Shown here in pieces: positions 23,925 to 31,334 of a stretch of DNA of 37,054 nt. How positions within the stretch are numbered: the stretch's first letter is position 1; each line of letters opens with the position of its first letter. Position numbers and translations under genes: made by a program. The notes below the pieces were generated by a model, which was given only the letters and a program-made list of their open reading frames with translations, ran no database searches and was not told the DNA's origin. Location of the stretch: positions 1-37,054 of the forward strand of contig JAFZFQ010000055.1 of assembly GCA_017555825.1 (NCBI GenBank). Direction: 5' to 3'. The DNA comes from Bacteroidaceae bacterium. GTDB lineage: Bacteria; Bacteroidota; Bacteroidia; Bacteroidales; Barnesiellaceae_A.

Positions 23925-25988
23925 ATGAAGGTATGTATAGCCGAGAAACCCAGCGTAGCCAAGGATATAGCCGACATCTTGGGCGCACGCACGCGTCGCG
24001 ATGGTTATTACGAAGGTAATGACTACTGCGTGACCTGGGTGTATGGTCACTTGTGCGAACTGAAAGAGCCTCACGAGTATGACGAGCGCTGGAAGCGTTG
24101 GTCGCTCGGGTCGTTGCCCATGATACCGCAGCGATTTGGTATAAAGCTCAAAGAAGACAAGGGTGTAGAGAAACAATTTAAAGTGATAGAGGGGCTTATC
24201 TCGCAAGCCGACATGGTGATAAACTGTGGTGATGCCGGCCAGGAGGGTGAGTTGATACAGCGCTGGGTGATGCAAAAAGCGGGGTGTAAGTGCCCTGTGA
24301 TGCGGTTGTGGATATCGTCGCTCACCGAGGAGTCGATACGCGAGGGTTTTGCCAATCTCAAGCCCCAGGATGAGTTTAACAGACTCTATCTGGCGGGATT
24401 GACACGTGCCATAGGCGACTGGTTGCTGGGCATGAATGCTACACGGTTGTATACGTTGCGCTATGGACGCGACCGCCAAGTGTTGTCGATAGGTCGAGTG
24501 CAGACACCTACGCTGGCACTTATTGTCAACAGGCAGTTGGAGATAGAAAACTTTGTGCCACAGCCCTATTGGGAGTTGAAAACCGTATATCGCGATACTA
24601 CCTTCTCGGTAACAAAAGGTAAGTATGATAGTGTAGAAGAGGGTCAAAAAGCCCTTGAAACTATTGTAGGCAAGCCGTTTACTGTAACCGATGTAACGAC
24701 CAAGAACGGCAAAGAGTCGGCGCCTCGCTTGTTTGACCTTACGAGCTTGCAGGTAGAGTGTAATAAGAAATTTTCGTTCTCGGCCGACGAGACATTGCAA
24801 CTGATACAGAGCTTGTATGAGAAGAAGGTGACAACCTATCCTCGTGTAGATACCACCTATCTTAGTGACGATATTTATCCCAAAGTAAAAGGTATATTGG
24901 GTGCATTGCATCAATATGAGGCGCTTGTGTCGCCCCTGTTGAAGCAAGATAAACTGCCCAAGAGCAAAAAGGTATTTGACAACAGTAAGGTGACCGATCA
25001 CCATGCTATTATACCCACCAACGTGAAGGCCAATAACCTCACCGACCGTGAGCGCCAAGTGTATGACCTCGTAGTGCGTCGTTTTATTGCCGCATTCTAT
25101 CCCGAGTGCCAGGTAGCCAATACCACCGTGATGGCAAGTGTGGAGGATGTGGAGTTTAAGGTGACAGGTCGTCAAATTCTTGTACCCGGATGGCGAGTAG
25201 TATTTGGCAAAGAGGATGTAGGAGAGGAGAGTAATGAAGGACAAATCCTGCCCGAGTTTGCCGTGGGAGAGAGTGGGCCTCATGAGCCTGCGCTTACCGA
25301 GAAGCAGACACAACCCCCTAAGCCCTATACAGAAGCTACCTTGTTGCGCGCCATGGAGACCGCCGGCAAGAGTGTCGACGACGAGATACTGCGAGATGCG
25401 TTGAAGGAAAACGGTATAGGTCGCCCTTCGACCCGTGCGGCAATTATAGAGATATTGTTCAAGCGACGTTATATACGCAAGGAACGCAAGAGTCTTATTG
25501 CGACGGCTACAGGTGTGGAACTGATACAAACCATACGCAACGAGTTGCTCAAGTCGGTGGAACTTACCGGACAGTGGGAGAACAAGTTGCGCCGTATAGA
25601 ACGGAGTGAGTATGAGCCTGCCAACTTCCTCGACGAACTGAAGTTGATGGTGAACTCGATAGTGAAAGATGTGCTCAGCGACAATACCGGTTCGGTAGCT
25701 TCGACACCTCAGGAAGAGGAAGTGAAGAAGAGTCGCAAAAAGAGCGCCTCGGAGACGGGTGAAAAGAAACCTCGTAAGCCTCGCGAAAGGAAAAAAGCAG
25801 AGCCCAAGCAGGCTGCACCGGCCACTGTAACTTGCCCTAAGTGTGGCAAGGGAGTGGTGATAAAGGGTCGCTCGGCCTATGGATGCAGTGCCTGGCAGGC
25901 GGGTTGCGACTTCCGCCTATCGTTTGAAGCATACGGCAGCGAGCTCACACCCGAGCAGTTGCAGCAGATTGTAGACAAAATGAAATAG
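23925..25988 (+). CDS. topB: DNA topoisomerase III (type IA)
   Basis: A 687-residue type IA topoisomerase that relaxes and decatenates DNA through a 5'-phosphotyrosine link. Toprim domain: Glu7 in IAEKPS and, at 101-109, CGDAGQEGE. Other members read DxDxE here; the second Asp is Gly105. The catalytic Tyr305 is in TTYPRVDTTYLSDD; SIGRVQTPTLALIV (188-201) is conserved. The C-terminus has a Lys-rich linker (about 595-640) and one zinc ribbon, CPKC at about 646-649 with two more Cys (GCSAWQAGCDF). It sits six nt after mazG and eight nt before a NUDIX gene. No mobile-element genes are near, so it appears to be the chromosomal enzyme rather than a conjugative-element one. Confidence 0.95.
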   Translation: MKVCIAEKPSVAKDIADILGARTRRDGYYEGNDYCVTWVYGHLCELKEPHEYDERWKRWSLGSLPMIPQRFGIKLKEDKGVEKQFKVIEGLISQADMVINCGDAGQEGELIQRWVMQKAGCKCPVMRLWISSLTEESIREGFANLKPQDEFNRLYLAGLTRAIGDWLLGMNATRLYTLRYGRDRQVLSIGRVQTPTLALIVNRQLEIENFVPQPYWELKTVYRDTTFSVTKGKYDSVEEGQKALETIVGKPFTVTDVTTKNGKESAPRLFDLTSLQVECNKKFSFSADETLQLIQSLYEKKVTTYPRVDTTYLSDDIYPKVKGILGALHQYEALVSPLLKQDKLPKSKKVFDNSKVTDHHAIIPTNVKANNLTDRERQVYDLVVRRFIAAFYPECQVANTTVMASVEDVEFKVTGRQILVPGWRVVFGKEDVGEESNEGQILPEFAVGESGPHEPALTEKQTQPPKPYTEATLLRAMETAGKSVDDEILRDALKENGIGRPSTRAAIIEILFKRRYIRKERKSLIATATGVELIQTIRNELLKSVELTGQWENKLRRIERSEYEPANFLDELKLMVNSIVKDVLSDNTGSVASTPQEEEVKKSRKKSASETGEKKPRKPRERKKAEPKQAAPATVTCPKCGKGVVIKGRSAYGCSAWQAGCDFRLSFEAYGSELTPEQLQQIVDKMK

Positions 25989-25996
25989 AGAGCTAT

Positions 25997-26512
25997 ATGA
26001 GTGAAGTGAGAGAGGAGTGGTTTCCGCTGGTAGATGAGGCCGGCAATGTGGTGGGCAAGGCTACGCGCCGTGAGTGCCACAGTGGCAGTATGTTGTTGCA
26101 TCCGGTGGTACACTTGCACATATTCGATACAAAGGGTCGGTTGTACTTGCAACGTCGCTCGATGAACAAAGATATACAGCCCGGCAAGTGGGATACCGCA
26201 GTGGGCGGACACGTAGACTATGGCGAGACAATAAATGAGGCTCTGCGTCGCGAGGTGCGCGAGGAGCTGGGTATTGTCGACTTTGAGCCCGTGCACAACT
26301 TTACCTATCACTTCCGATCGCGCATCGAGCGCGAGTTGGTCTATTCGTATCGTACTGTATATGAGGGACCGATAAAGGTAGACCCTGTGGAGATAGACGA
26401 GGGTAGATACTGGGAGATAGCCGACGTGTTGTCGCACATAGGCAAGGGTGTGTTTACGCCCAACTTTGAAGACGAGTTTGAGAAACTCTTGCCTCTATTG
26501 CGAAAAGATTAA
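25997..26512 (+). CDS. NUDIX hydrolase (IDI-like)
   Basis: A 171-residue NUDIX protein. The full NUDIX box G-x5-E-x7-REVREELGI runs from Gly71 to Ile93 (GHVDYGETINEALRREVREELGI). The N-terminus (EEWFPLVDEAGNVVGKATRRECHSG) and the QRRSMNKDIQPGKWD stretch resemble the isopentenyl diphosphate isomerase-like NUDIX group (YfcD type), but the catalytic Cys of true IPP isomerase is not evident, so pyrophosphate hydrolysis of an unknown substrate is more likely. It is the last gene of the unit with the C11 peptidase, mazG and topB. Its partner mazG also cleans nucleotide pools. Confidence 0.88.
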   Translation: MSEVREEWFPLVDEAGNVVGKATRRECHSGSMLLHPVVHLHIFDTKGRLYLQRRSMNKDIQPGKWDTAVGGHVDYGETINEALRREVREELGIVDFEPVHNFTYHFRSRIERELVYSYRTVYEGPIKVDPVEIDEGRYWEIADVLSHIGKGVFTPNFEDEFEKLLPLLRKD

Positions 26513-26587
26513 ATATTTTTCATAAAGTTTTGACTAAATAAAAGCAGCACGTGTGCCTATAGCGGTATCAATGTCAATTTATTTTCT

Positions 26588-26595
26588 TACTTTTG
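26588..26595 (+). promoter_or_regulatory. -7 box of the nrnA unit, probably leaderless
   Basis: TACTTTTG matches TAnnTTTG and ends only four nt before the ATG at 26600, so the transcript should begin at or next to the start codon. No consensus TTG is found 19-21 bp upstream. Confidence 0.55.
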
Positions 26596-26599
26596 CAAC

Positions 26600-27631
26600 A
26601 TGATAACACCTATAATATCTGCCGAAAAGATAGAGCAGTTGCGTGAGGCAATCTTGCTCCACAATAATATTGTCATAACCAGCCACGTATCGCCCGATGG
26701 TGATGCGATAGGTTCGTCGTTGGGATTGTATCATTACCTACGCAAGCTCAACAAGCAAGTGACTGTGGTGTTGCCCGATATGGTTCCCCGCAACTTGCAT
26801 TTTCTCTCGGGTATGCGTTATGTAGTATACTACACCCAACAGCCCGAGAAGGCTGTAGATGCTATTGCCAAGGCCGATATGATATTCAGCCTCGACTACA
26901 ATGCGTTGCACCGCATCGATAAGTTGTCGAGCCATGTATCGGAGTCGAAAGCCTATAAGGTGCTTATAGACCATCACTTAGACCCCGAGCCATTTTGCGA
27001 CATCACGATTTCGCATCCCGAGATATCGTCGACATGCGAGTTGATATTCCGTGTGATATGGCAGATGGGCCACTATCGCATGATGGGTCGTAGTACAGCC
27101 GAGGCTATCTATACCGGTATGATGACCGATACAGGCAACTTTACCTACAACTCCAATCAGCCCGAGATATACAGCATCATATCGCAACTTGTAAAGAAAC
27201 ATATAGATAAAGACCAAATCTATAATCTTGCATGCAACACGCAGACTGCCAATAAGTTGTTGCTCAATAGCTATGCAATATGCAATAAGATGGAACTCTT
27301 TCCCGAGTATGGTGCAGCGATGATATCTCTCACCCGCGAGGAGATGACAAGTTATAATTTCCAAAAGGGCGATTGCGATGGGTTGGTCAATGTGCCATTG
27401 AGTATCAAGGGTATATACTTCTCGGTATTTATACGTGAAGATAGAGAGTATATAAAAATATCATTGCGCTCGCAAGGCGACTTTGCCGTGAATACGATAG
27501 CCGCCGAACACTTTGGCGGTGGCGGTCATAAGAATGCTGCCGGCGGTGAGTTTTACGGAACGTTGGATGAGGCTATAGCCAAGTTTCGCGAGGTGTTGCC
27601 CATGTATTGTGAGAAGAATATAAACGAATAA
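26600..27631 (+). CDS. nrnA: DHH/DHHA1 phosphoesterase, NrnA-type oligoribonuclease/pAp phosphatase
   Basis: A 343-residue DHH-family phosphodiesterase, the length of NrnA. It degrades oligoribonucleotides of two to five residues and in many bacteria converts pAp to AMP; cyclic di-AMP degradation is also seen in the group. Motif I is HVSPDGDAIGSSL (His29, Asp33, Asp35), motif II SLDYNAL, motif III the DHH triad in LIDHHLDP, and the DHHA1 domain ends with the substrate-binding FGGGGHKNAAGG. Cytoplasmic and Mn-dependent by family. The following gene starts 17 nt downstream. This order, with a DUF4827 gene and glmM, is common in Bacteroidales. Confidence 0.92.
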   Translation: MITPIISAEKIEQLREAILLHNNIVITSHVSPDGDAIGSSLGLYHYLRKLNKQVTVVLPDMVPRNLHFLSGMRYVVYYTQQPEKAVDAIAKADMIFSLDYNALHRIDKLSSHVSESKAYKVLIDHHLDPEPFCDITISHPEISSTCELIFRVIWQMGHYRMMGRSTAEAIYTGMMTDTGNFTYNSNQPEIYSIISQLVKKHIDKDQIYNLACNTQTANKLLLNSYAICNKMELFPEYGAAMISLTREEMTSYNFQKGDCDGLVNVPLSIKGIYFSVFIREDREYIKISLRSQGDFAVNTIAAEHFGGGGHKNAAGGEFYGTLDEAIAKFREVLPMYCEKNINE

Positions 27632-27648
27632 TATAAAGATAAAAAACG

Positions 27649-28227
27649 ATGAAAATAGGAAGAATATTTGCCATCTTGTGCAGTGTGGTTGCACTTGCCA
27701 TGTGCAGTGTAGTGATGACCTCGTGCGACGAGCAAAAATCGTATGCCGAGTTGCTTGATGAGGAGAATGCTGCCGTAGATAAATTTCTAAAGACACAGAC
27801 CGTTGTAAAAACGATACCAGCCGATACCGTGTTTGAGGTGGGCCCCGATGCGCCTTACTATCAGCTCGATGAGGATGGCTATGTGTATATGCAAGTGTTG
27901 ATGACCGGAGATGAGGGCAAGGCCAAGTATAATGAATTGATATTCTTCCGTTACTCGCGCATCAATCTCCTTACGTGGGCAAGTGGCGGCGATCAAGAGC
28001 CCACAGGAAATGACAATGATTTGAGTGCGGCCTATTCGTTTAACTTCTCGAATACCGAGTTGGACTCGTCGTCGCAATATGGTACCGGTGTGCAAATGCC
28101 GTTGAACTACCTCCAAATGCCTTGTAAGGTGAACTTGGTAGTGAAGTCGAAAGCCGGCTCGCTCAATGACCTTACATCGGTAACACCTTATCTTTATACA
28201 ATACGTTATCTAAGCTCAAAAATATAG
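27649..28227 (+). CDS. DUF4827-type lipoprotein
   Basis: A 192-residue lipoprotein: signal peptide at 1-25 with lipobox MTSC (Cys26). The mature part is mixed alpha/beta: an N-terminal helix (SYAELLDEENAAVDKFLKTQ) followed by strands such as YYQLDEDGYVYMQVL and MPLNYLQMPCKVNLVVKS. This matches the DUF4827 family, which may have an FKBP-like fold and lies between a DHH phosphoesterase and phosphoglucosamine mutase in many Bacteroidales. It fits tightly in the unit (17 nt after nrnA and 4 nt before glmM). Function unknown. Confidence 0.83.
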   Translation: MKIGRIFAILCSVVALAMCSVVMTSCDEQKSYAELLDEENAAVDKFLKTQTVVKTIPADTVFEVGPDAPYYQLDEDGYVYMQVLMTGDEGKAKYNELIFFRYSRINLLTWASGGDQEPTGNDNDLSAAYSFNFSNTELDSSSQYGTGVQMPLNYLQMPCKVNLVVKSKAGSLNDLTSVTPYLYTIRYLSSKI

Positions 28228-28231
28228 AATT

Positions 28232-29617
28232 ATGTCACTTATCAAATCTATTTCAGGTATACGCGGCACGATAGGTGGTGCGGTAGGCGAAGGTCTCAAC
28301 CCGCTCGATATCGTGAAGTTTACCGCTGCCTATGCTGCATTTATACGCAAAAACAATAAGTTGGATAGCAACAAGATTGTAGTAGGTCGCGATGCGCGCA
28401 TCTCGGGCGAAATGGTTATGCACACTGTTGTGGGCACACTCATGGGCATGGGCTGGGATGTAGTATACATAGGCTTGGCTACTACCCCCACTACCGAGAT
28501 TGCTGTTACCGGCGAGGGTGCATGTGGTGGTATCATACTCACAGCAAGTCACAACCCCAAGCAATGGAATGCCTTGAAGTTGCTCAACGAGAAGGGCGAG
28601 TTCCTCAATGCTGCCGAGGGCGAAGAGGTGCTCCGCATAGCAGAGGCCGAAGATTTTACATTTGCCGATGTAGATCACTTGGGCACACTTATCAATGTAG
28701 ATGACTATAACGAACGACATATAGCACAAGTGCTGGCACTTGCTCTTGTAGACAAGGCTGCTATCGAGGCTGCCAACTTTACTGTGGCTATAGATTGTGT
28801 AAACTCGGTAGGTGGTGTGGTAATACCCCAATTGTTGCGTGCATTGGGTGTGAAAAACATCGTAGAGCTCAACTGTGAGGCAACAGGTCATTTTGCCCAC
28901 AATCCCGAGCCTATACCTGCCAACCTCACTGAGATAGCCGACGTGATGCGTCAAGGCAAGGCCGATGTGGGCTTTGTTGTAGACCCCGACGTAGACCGCT
29001 TGGCCATCATCTGCGAGAATGGCGAAATGTTTGTCGAGGAGTATACACTTGTAGCCGTGGCCGACTATGTGTTGCGCCATACACCCGGCAATACAGTGTC
29101 GAACTTGAGTTCGTCACGCGCCTTGCGCGATGTTACCCGCAAGTATGGTTGCGAGTATAATGCCGCTGCGGTAGGCGAGGTGAATGTTGTAGAGAAGATG
29201 AAGGCAACCAATGCCATCATAGGTGGTGAGGGTAATGGTGGTGTAATCTACCCCGAGAGTCACTATGGTCGTGATGCGTTGGTGGGTATTGCCTTGTTCT
29301 TGTCGCACCTTGCACACGAGAAGAAGAGCGTGAGCGAGTTGAAGGCTACTTATCCCCCCTACAGCATTACCAAGCAAAAGATAGAACTTACCCCCGAAAT
29401 AGATGTAGATGCCTTGCTCGTGGCAGTGAAAGAGAAATATGCCGGCGAGGAAATCAACGACATCGATGGTGTGAAGATAGACTTTGCCGATAGCTGGGTA
29501 CACTTGCGCAAGTCGAATACCGAGCCTATCATACGCGTATATGCCGAGGCACATAACGAAGAGGCTGCCGAGGCTGTAGCCGCCGGTGTAATGGAAGTGA
29601 TAAAGACAATGATATAA
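28232..29617 (+). CDS. glmM: Phosphoglucosamine mutase
   Basis: A 461-residue alpha-D-phosphohexomutase. It converts glucosamine-6-phosphate to glucosamine-1-phosphate for UDP-GlcNAc, and so for peptidoglycan and lipid A. The phosphoserine loop TASHNPKQWNALK carries Ser106; the metal-binding motif DPDVDRLA lies near residue 251; the sugar-binding loop GEGNGGVIYPE is near 331; the phosphate-binding SNTEPIIRVYAEA is near 430. The residue pattern fits GlmM-type rather than phosphomannomutase, and it is the gene seen next to DUF4827 in relatives. It is the last gene of the unit and is followed by a hairpin at 29660. Confidence 0.9.
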   Translation: MSLIKSISGIRGTIGGAVGEGLNPLDIVKFTAAYAAFIRKNNKLDSNKIVVGRDARISGEMVMHTVVGTLMGMGWDVVYIGLATTPTTEIAVTGEGACGGIILTASHNPKQWNALKLLNEKGEFLNAAEGEEVLRIAEAEDFTFADVDHLGTLINVDDYNERHIAQVLALALVDKAAIEAANFTVAIDCVNSVGGVVIPQLLRALGVKNIVELNCEATGHFAHNPEPIPANLTEIADVMRQGKADVGFVVDPDVDRLAIICENGEMFVEEYTLVAVADYVLRHTPGNTVSNLSSSRALRDVTRKYGCEYNAAAVGEVNVVEKMKATNAIIGGEGNGGVIYPESHYGRDALVGIALFLSHLAHEKKSVSELKATYPPYSITKQKIELTPEIDVDALLVAVKEKYAGEEINDIDGVKIDFADSWVHLRKSNTEPIIRVYAEAHNEEAAEAVAAGVMEVIKTMI

Positions 29618-29659
29618 TATGTGTGAGTCGATGTAGAGTCGACAGCAATAAACTATAGA

Positions 29660-29695
29660 AGGGGCTGTATCGTGTAACGTTGCGATGCAGCCCCT
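29660..29695 (+). terminator. Hairpin after glmM
   Basis: 13-bp stem (29660-29672 with 29683-29695, one wobble) and a 10-nt loop, 42 nt after the glmM stop. The stem is strong but the following sequence (ATTGATTGTG) has few T, so it is a weak intrinsic terminator. Confidence 0.6.
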
Positions 29696-29763
29696 ATTGA
29701 TTGTGATAGAAAATAGGGTGAAGAAAATAGGGTGGTGAATGGGTAATAAAAAGAGCGATAATA

Positions 29764-29794
29764 TTGCAAAGCTCGAAAATAAAGTGTAATTTTG
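29764..29794 (+). promoter_or_regulatory. Promoter of the tRNA-Pro gene
   Basis: TTG at 29764-29766, 20 bp, TAATTTTG at 29787-29794: consensus. The tRNA begins 18 nt after the box, leaving a short 5' leader for RNase P. Confidence 0.75.
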
Positions 29795-29811
29795 CACCGC
29801 TCAACGAGCAA

Positions 29812-29885
29812 CGGGGCGTAGCGCAGTCCGGTAGCGCACCTGGTTTGGGACCAGGGGGTCGCAGGTTCGAATCCTGTCACCCCGA
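29812..29885 (+). tRNA. tRNA-Pro (anticodon TGG)
   Basis: A cloverleaf of 74 nt can be folded: acceptor CGGGGCG/CACCCCG, D arm with GCGC stem, anticodon arm CCTGG-TTTGGGA-CCAGG with anticodon TGG at 29846-29848, T arm GCAGG-TTCGAAT-CCTGT, discriminator A. The 3' CCA is not encoded. The acceptor has a C-A mismatch at the 6:67 pair. The U-G-G anticodon reads CCA/CCG and, with modification, other Pro codons. Confidence 0.95.
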
Positions 29886-29888
29886 CAC

Positions 29889-29929
29889 AAAAAGACCGAC
29901 AATCGCAAAAAGTGGTTGTCGGTCTTTTT
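29889..29929 (+). terminator. Terminator of tRNA-Pro
   Basis: 14-bp perfect stem (29889-29902 with 29916-29929) ending in TTTTT, beginning 4 nt after the tRNA. Confidence 0.9.
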
Positions 29930-29949
29930 CTATTTTAAGAAATAATGTG

Positions 29950-29980
29950 TTGGATGTGTTGCGAATATATTGTATCTTCG
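29950..29980 (+). promoter_or_regulatory. Promoter of the tlpA-like-ftsE-lysC-lysA unit (variant -7)
   Basis: TTG at 29950-29952, 20 bp, then TATCTTCG at 29973-29980, one base off TAnnTTTG. The same variant, TATCTTCG, occurs before the TPR protein at 21146-21153. The leader is about 25 nt to the ATG at 30012. Confidence 0.55.
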
Positions 29981-30011
29981 CATATTGTTGTAACATTATA
30001 AAAATAAAGAT

Positions 30012-30608
30012 ATGAGAAATATATTGTATATAGTGGCAACCCTTGTCGTGATGGTGGGTTGCAACGGAAATAGAGGCGGAAATGTGGCGGTAGAGGCTGT
30101 AGATAGTATAGCTACCGATACGATAGTGCCCGACGATCGCGGTTATATAGTAGCGGTGGGCGATATGGCTCCCGACTTTACTGCCCGTGTAGCAGGAGGC
30201 GATGAGGTGATAAGCCTCTCGGACTATAGAGGCAAGCGTGTAGTTATGTTGCAATTTACTGCCTCGTGGTGTGGTGTGTGTCGCCGCGAAATGCCCGAGA
30301 TAGAGAGTCAAATATGGAAACATCATAAAGATAATGAACACTTTGCACTTGTGGGAATAGATCGCGAGGAGCCCGATAGCACGGTAATGGCTTTTGCCGA
30401 AAAAACGGGAGTGACCTATCCGATAGTGCTCGATGAAACAGGCGAAATATTCTGTAGCTATGCCCATCGTTTGGCGGGTATCACACGCAATGTAATCGTT
30501 GATACCGATGGTCGCATAGTGATGATGACACGTCTGTATGATGAAGAGGAGTTTGCCCGAATGACGCAGGTGATAGATAGCTTGTTGGATGTAGCCTCGC
30601 GCCGATAA
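30012..30608 (+). CDS. TlpA/ResA-like thiol-disulfide lipoprotein
   Basis: A 198-residue lipoprotein: signal peptide with lipobox MVGC (Cys17), then an acidic linker. The thioredoxin-like domain spans about 48-195: MAPDFTARVAGGDEVISLSDYRGKRVVMLQF, active site SWCGVC at 85-90 (Cys87, Cys90), GIDREEPD, and the cis-Pro region GVTYPIVLD. It resembles AhpC-TSA/ResA-type reductases that keep periplasmic thiols reduced or act in cytochrome maturation. ftsE follows after 18 nt, then the lysine/diaminopimelate genes. No cytochrome gene is near, so its target is unknown. Confidence 0.88.
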   Translation: MRNILYIVATLVVMVGCNGNRGGNVAVEAVDSIATDTIVPDDRGYIVAVGDMAPDFTARVAGGDEVISLSDYRGKRVVMLQFTASWCGVCRREMPEIESQIWKHHKDNEHFALVGIDREEPDSTVMAFAEKTGVTYPIVLDETGEIFCSYAHRLAGITRNVIVDTDGRIVMMTRLYDEEEFARMTQVIDSLLDVASRR

Positions 30609-30626
30609 CCCCTAAAAAGAGTAACC

Positions 30627-31298
30627 ATGTCGAAAGAATTGCTTATAGAGTATAAGGGCGCCGAAGTGTTGCGCGAAGACCTGCCTGTGCTGAAGGATGT
30701 AAATTTTGAATTGCATGCCGGAGAGTATGTATACCTGATAGGTAGGGTGGGTAGTGGCAAGAGTAGCCTGCTGAAGACCATGTATGCCGACCTCACGGTA
30801 ACGGCCGATTGTGCCGAAGTGTTGGGCTACGATATGACCTCGATACGTGAGCGTGACGTGCCCTACTTGCGTCGTCAATTGGGTATCGTGTTTCAAGATT
30901 TTCAATTGCTCACCGATCGTACAGTGCGTGAGAACCTCGACTTTGTATTGCGTGCAACAGGTTGGAAGCGAGCCGACGAAATGGAGGCCCGTGTCGAGGA
31001 GGTGCTCACACAGGTGGGCATGTTGAAGAAGGCCTACCGCATGCCCCACGAGTTGTCGGGAGGCGAGCAGCAACGCATTGCAATAGCGCGCGCCTTGCTC
31101 AACAAGCCACAGATTATACTTGCCGACGAGCCCACAGGCAACCTTGACCCGCAGACCGGTCGTCAGATTGTAGACCTCTTGTATCGAATATCGAAAGAGG
31201 GCACTGCGGTGGTAATGTCGACACATAACTTGTCGTTTTGCGATGACTATCCCGGTCGTATATACCGTTGTGAGAATCATCGTCTGGAAGAGTTGTAA
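30627..31298 (+). CDS. ftsE: Cell-division ABC transporter ATP-binding protein FtsE
   Basis: A 223-residue ABC ATPase. Walker A is GRVGSGKSS (39-47), Q-loop FQDFQ near 89-93, signature LSGGEQQR (143-150), Walker B IILADE (163-168) and the His of the switch in STHNL. Length and the sequence [18 protein letters not shown] match FtsE, which works with FtsX to control septal peptidoglycan hydrolases. The Gly-Arg-Val-Gly-Ser-Gly Walker A (rather than the usual Gly-Pro/Ala) is typical of FtsE in Bacteroidetes. No ftsX is next to it: lysC follows. It could also be a LolD-type exporter ATPase, which is less likely given the motifs. Confidence 0.85.
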   Translation: MSKELLIEYKGAEVLREDLPVLKDVNFELHAGEYVYLIGRVGSGKSSLLKTMYADLTVTADCAEVLGYDMTSIRERDVPYLRRQLGIVFQDFQLLTDRTVRENLDFVLRATGWKRADEMEARVEEVLTQVGMLKKAYRMPHELSGGEQQRIAIARALLNKPQIILADEPTGNLDPQTGRQIVDLLYRISKEGTAVVMSTHNLSFCDDYPGRIYRCENHRLEEL

Positions 31299-31334
31299 AA
31301 TAGCTCCCATGTGGAGAAAAAGAGGTATATAGAT

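Noticed and set aside
22872-25529. An 885-codon open frame on the minus strand, opposite the C11 peptidase, mazG and topB
   Set aside because: Same reason: it is antisense to three well-supported genes and has no family features or start context.
23925-25988. TopB as part of a conjugative element
   Set aside because: No relaxase, tra, integrase or att repeats are present, and the gene sits in a tight housekeeping unit with mazG and a NUDIX gene.
29764-30015. An 83-codon plus-strand frame covering the tRNA-Pro
   Set aside because: It overlaps the tRNA, its promoter and its terminator, so it cannot be a real gene.
31299-31334. A lysine riboswitch before lysC
   Set aside because: Only 36 nt separate ftsE from lysC, far too short for the about 170-nt lysine aptamer, and no conserved core is seen in the longer leader at 29980-30011 either.
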